Assembly: GCA_022574655.1 (NCBI GenBank)
Contig: JACZRQ010000013.1
Span: 1 to 40,000, forward strand
Origin: Chloroflexota bacterium
GTDB lineage: Bacteria > Chloroflexota > Dehalococcoidia > SM23-28-2 > RBG-16-64-32
Length of the DNA: 40,000 nucleotides
Reading direction: 5' to 3'
The notes under the pieces are model-generated. The model saw only the letters and a list, made by a program, of their open reading frames with translations, was not told the DNA's origin and ran no database searches. The position numbers and the translations under genes were made by a program. Of the stretch, positions 39,919 through 40,000 are shown in pieces; within the stretch, counting starts at the first letter, position 1, and each line of letters opens with the position of its first letter.

Positions 39919-40000
39919 CTAGCGGAGGTGCTTTTCGTAGTAGCGGATGGTGGTCTGGATGGGTTCGAGCCAGCGGTTGCTGGTCTCGGTGTAGCCGTGG
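39919..40000 (-). CDS. C-terminal fragment, possibly an S9-type peptidase / alpha-beta hydrolase
   Basis: Open frame HGYTETSNRWLEPIQTTIRYYEKHLR*, similar in pattern to the C-terminus of prolyl-oligopeptidase-type hydrolases. Confidence 0.4.
   Translation of the reverse strand, partial: HGYTETSNRWLEPIQTTIRYYEKHLR

Overview
This is a GC-rich bacterial chromosomal window of mostly core metabolism. It looks Chloroflexota-like, but that is only a weak inference from gene content and organisation. Main loci in order: a partial methyltransferase; a lipoprotein; tRNA-Thr(CGT); murI; a cyclophilin lipoprotein; a rhodanese; lipA. Next comes a nitrogen-assimilation locus: an orphan OmpR-type regulator, amtB, PII, and two type I glutamine synthetases. 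Then an 11-gene complex I operon on the minus strand (nuoABCDHIJKLMN, no nuoEFG), valS, and an MBL-fold hydrolase. A glycine cleavage operon follows (gcvT-gcvH-gcvPA-gcvPB plus an aminotransferase), then a DinB-like protein and three tandem SDR-family genes. A minus-strand island encodes a DNA cytosine methyltransferase, a GHKL ATPase with a C-terminal PD-(D/E)XK-like motif, and Vsr. The window ends with a ferritin-like/VIT1 fusion and a repeat-rich intergenic region. Strongest leads: (1) a GlnR-like circuit, with a pseudo-receiver regulator and GTAAY-n6 repeats at exact 11-bp spacing upstream of amtB and glnA, in the same geometry relative to a candidate -10; (2) NuoC carrying a three-repeat charged helical tail; (3) the compact Dcm / GHKL-nuclease / Vsr module; (4) an SDR trio in which two members have lost the cofactor and catalytic motifs. 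No CRISPR array, rRNA, transposase or phage gene was recognised.
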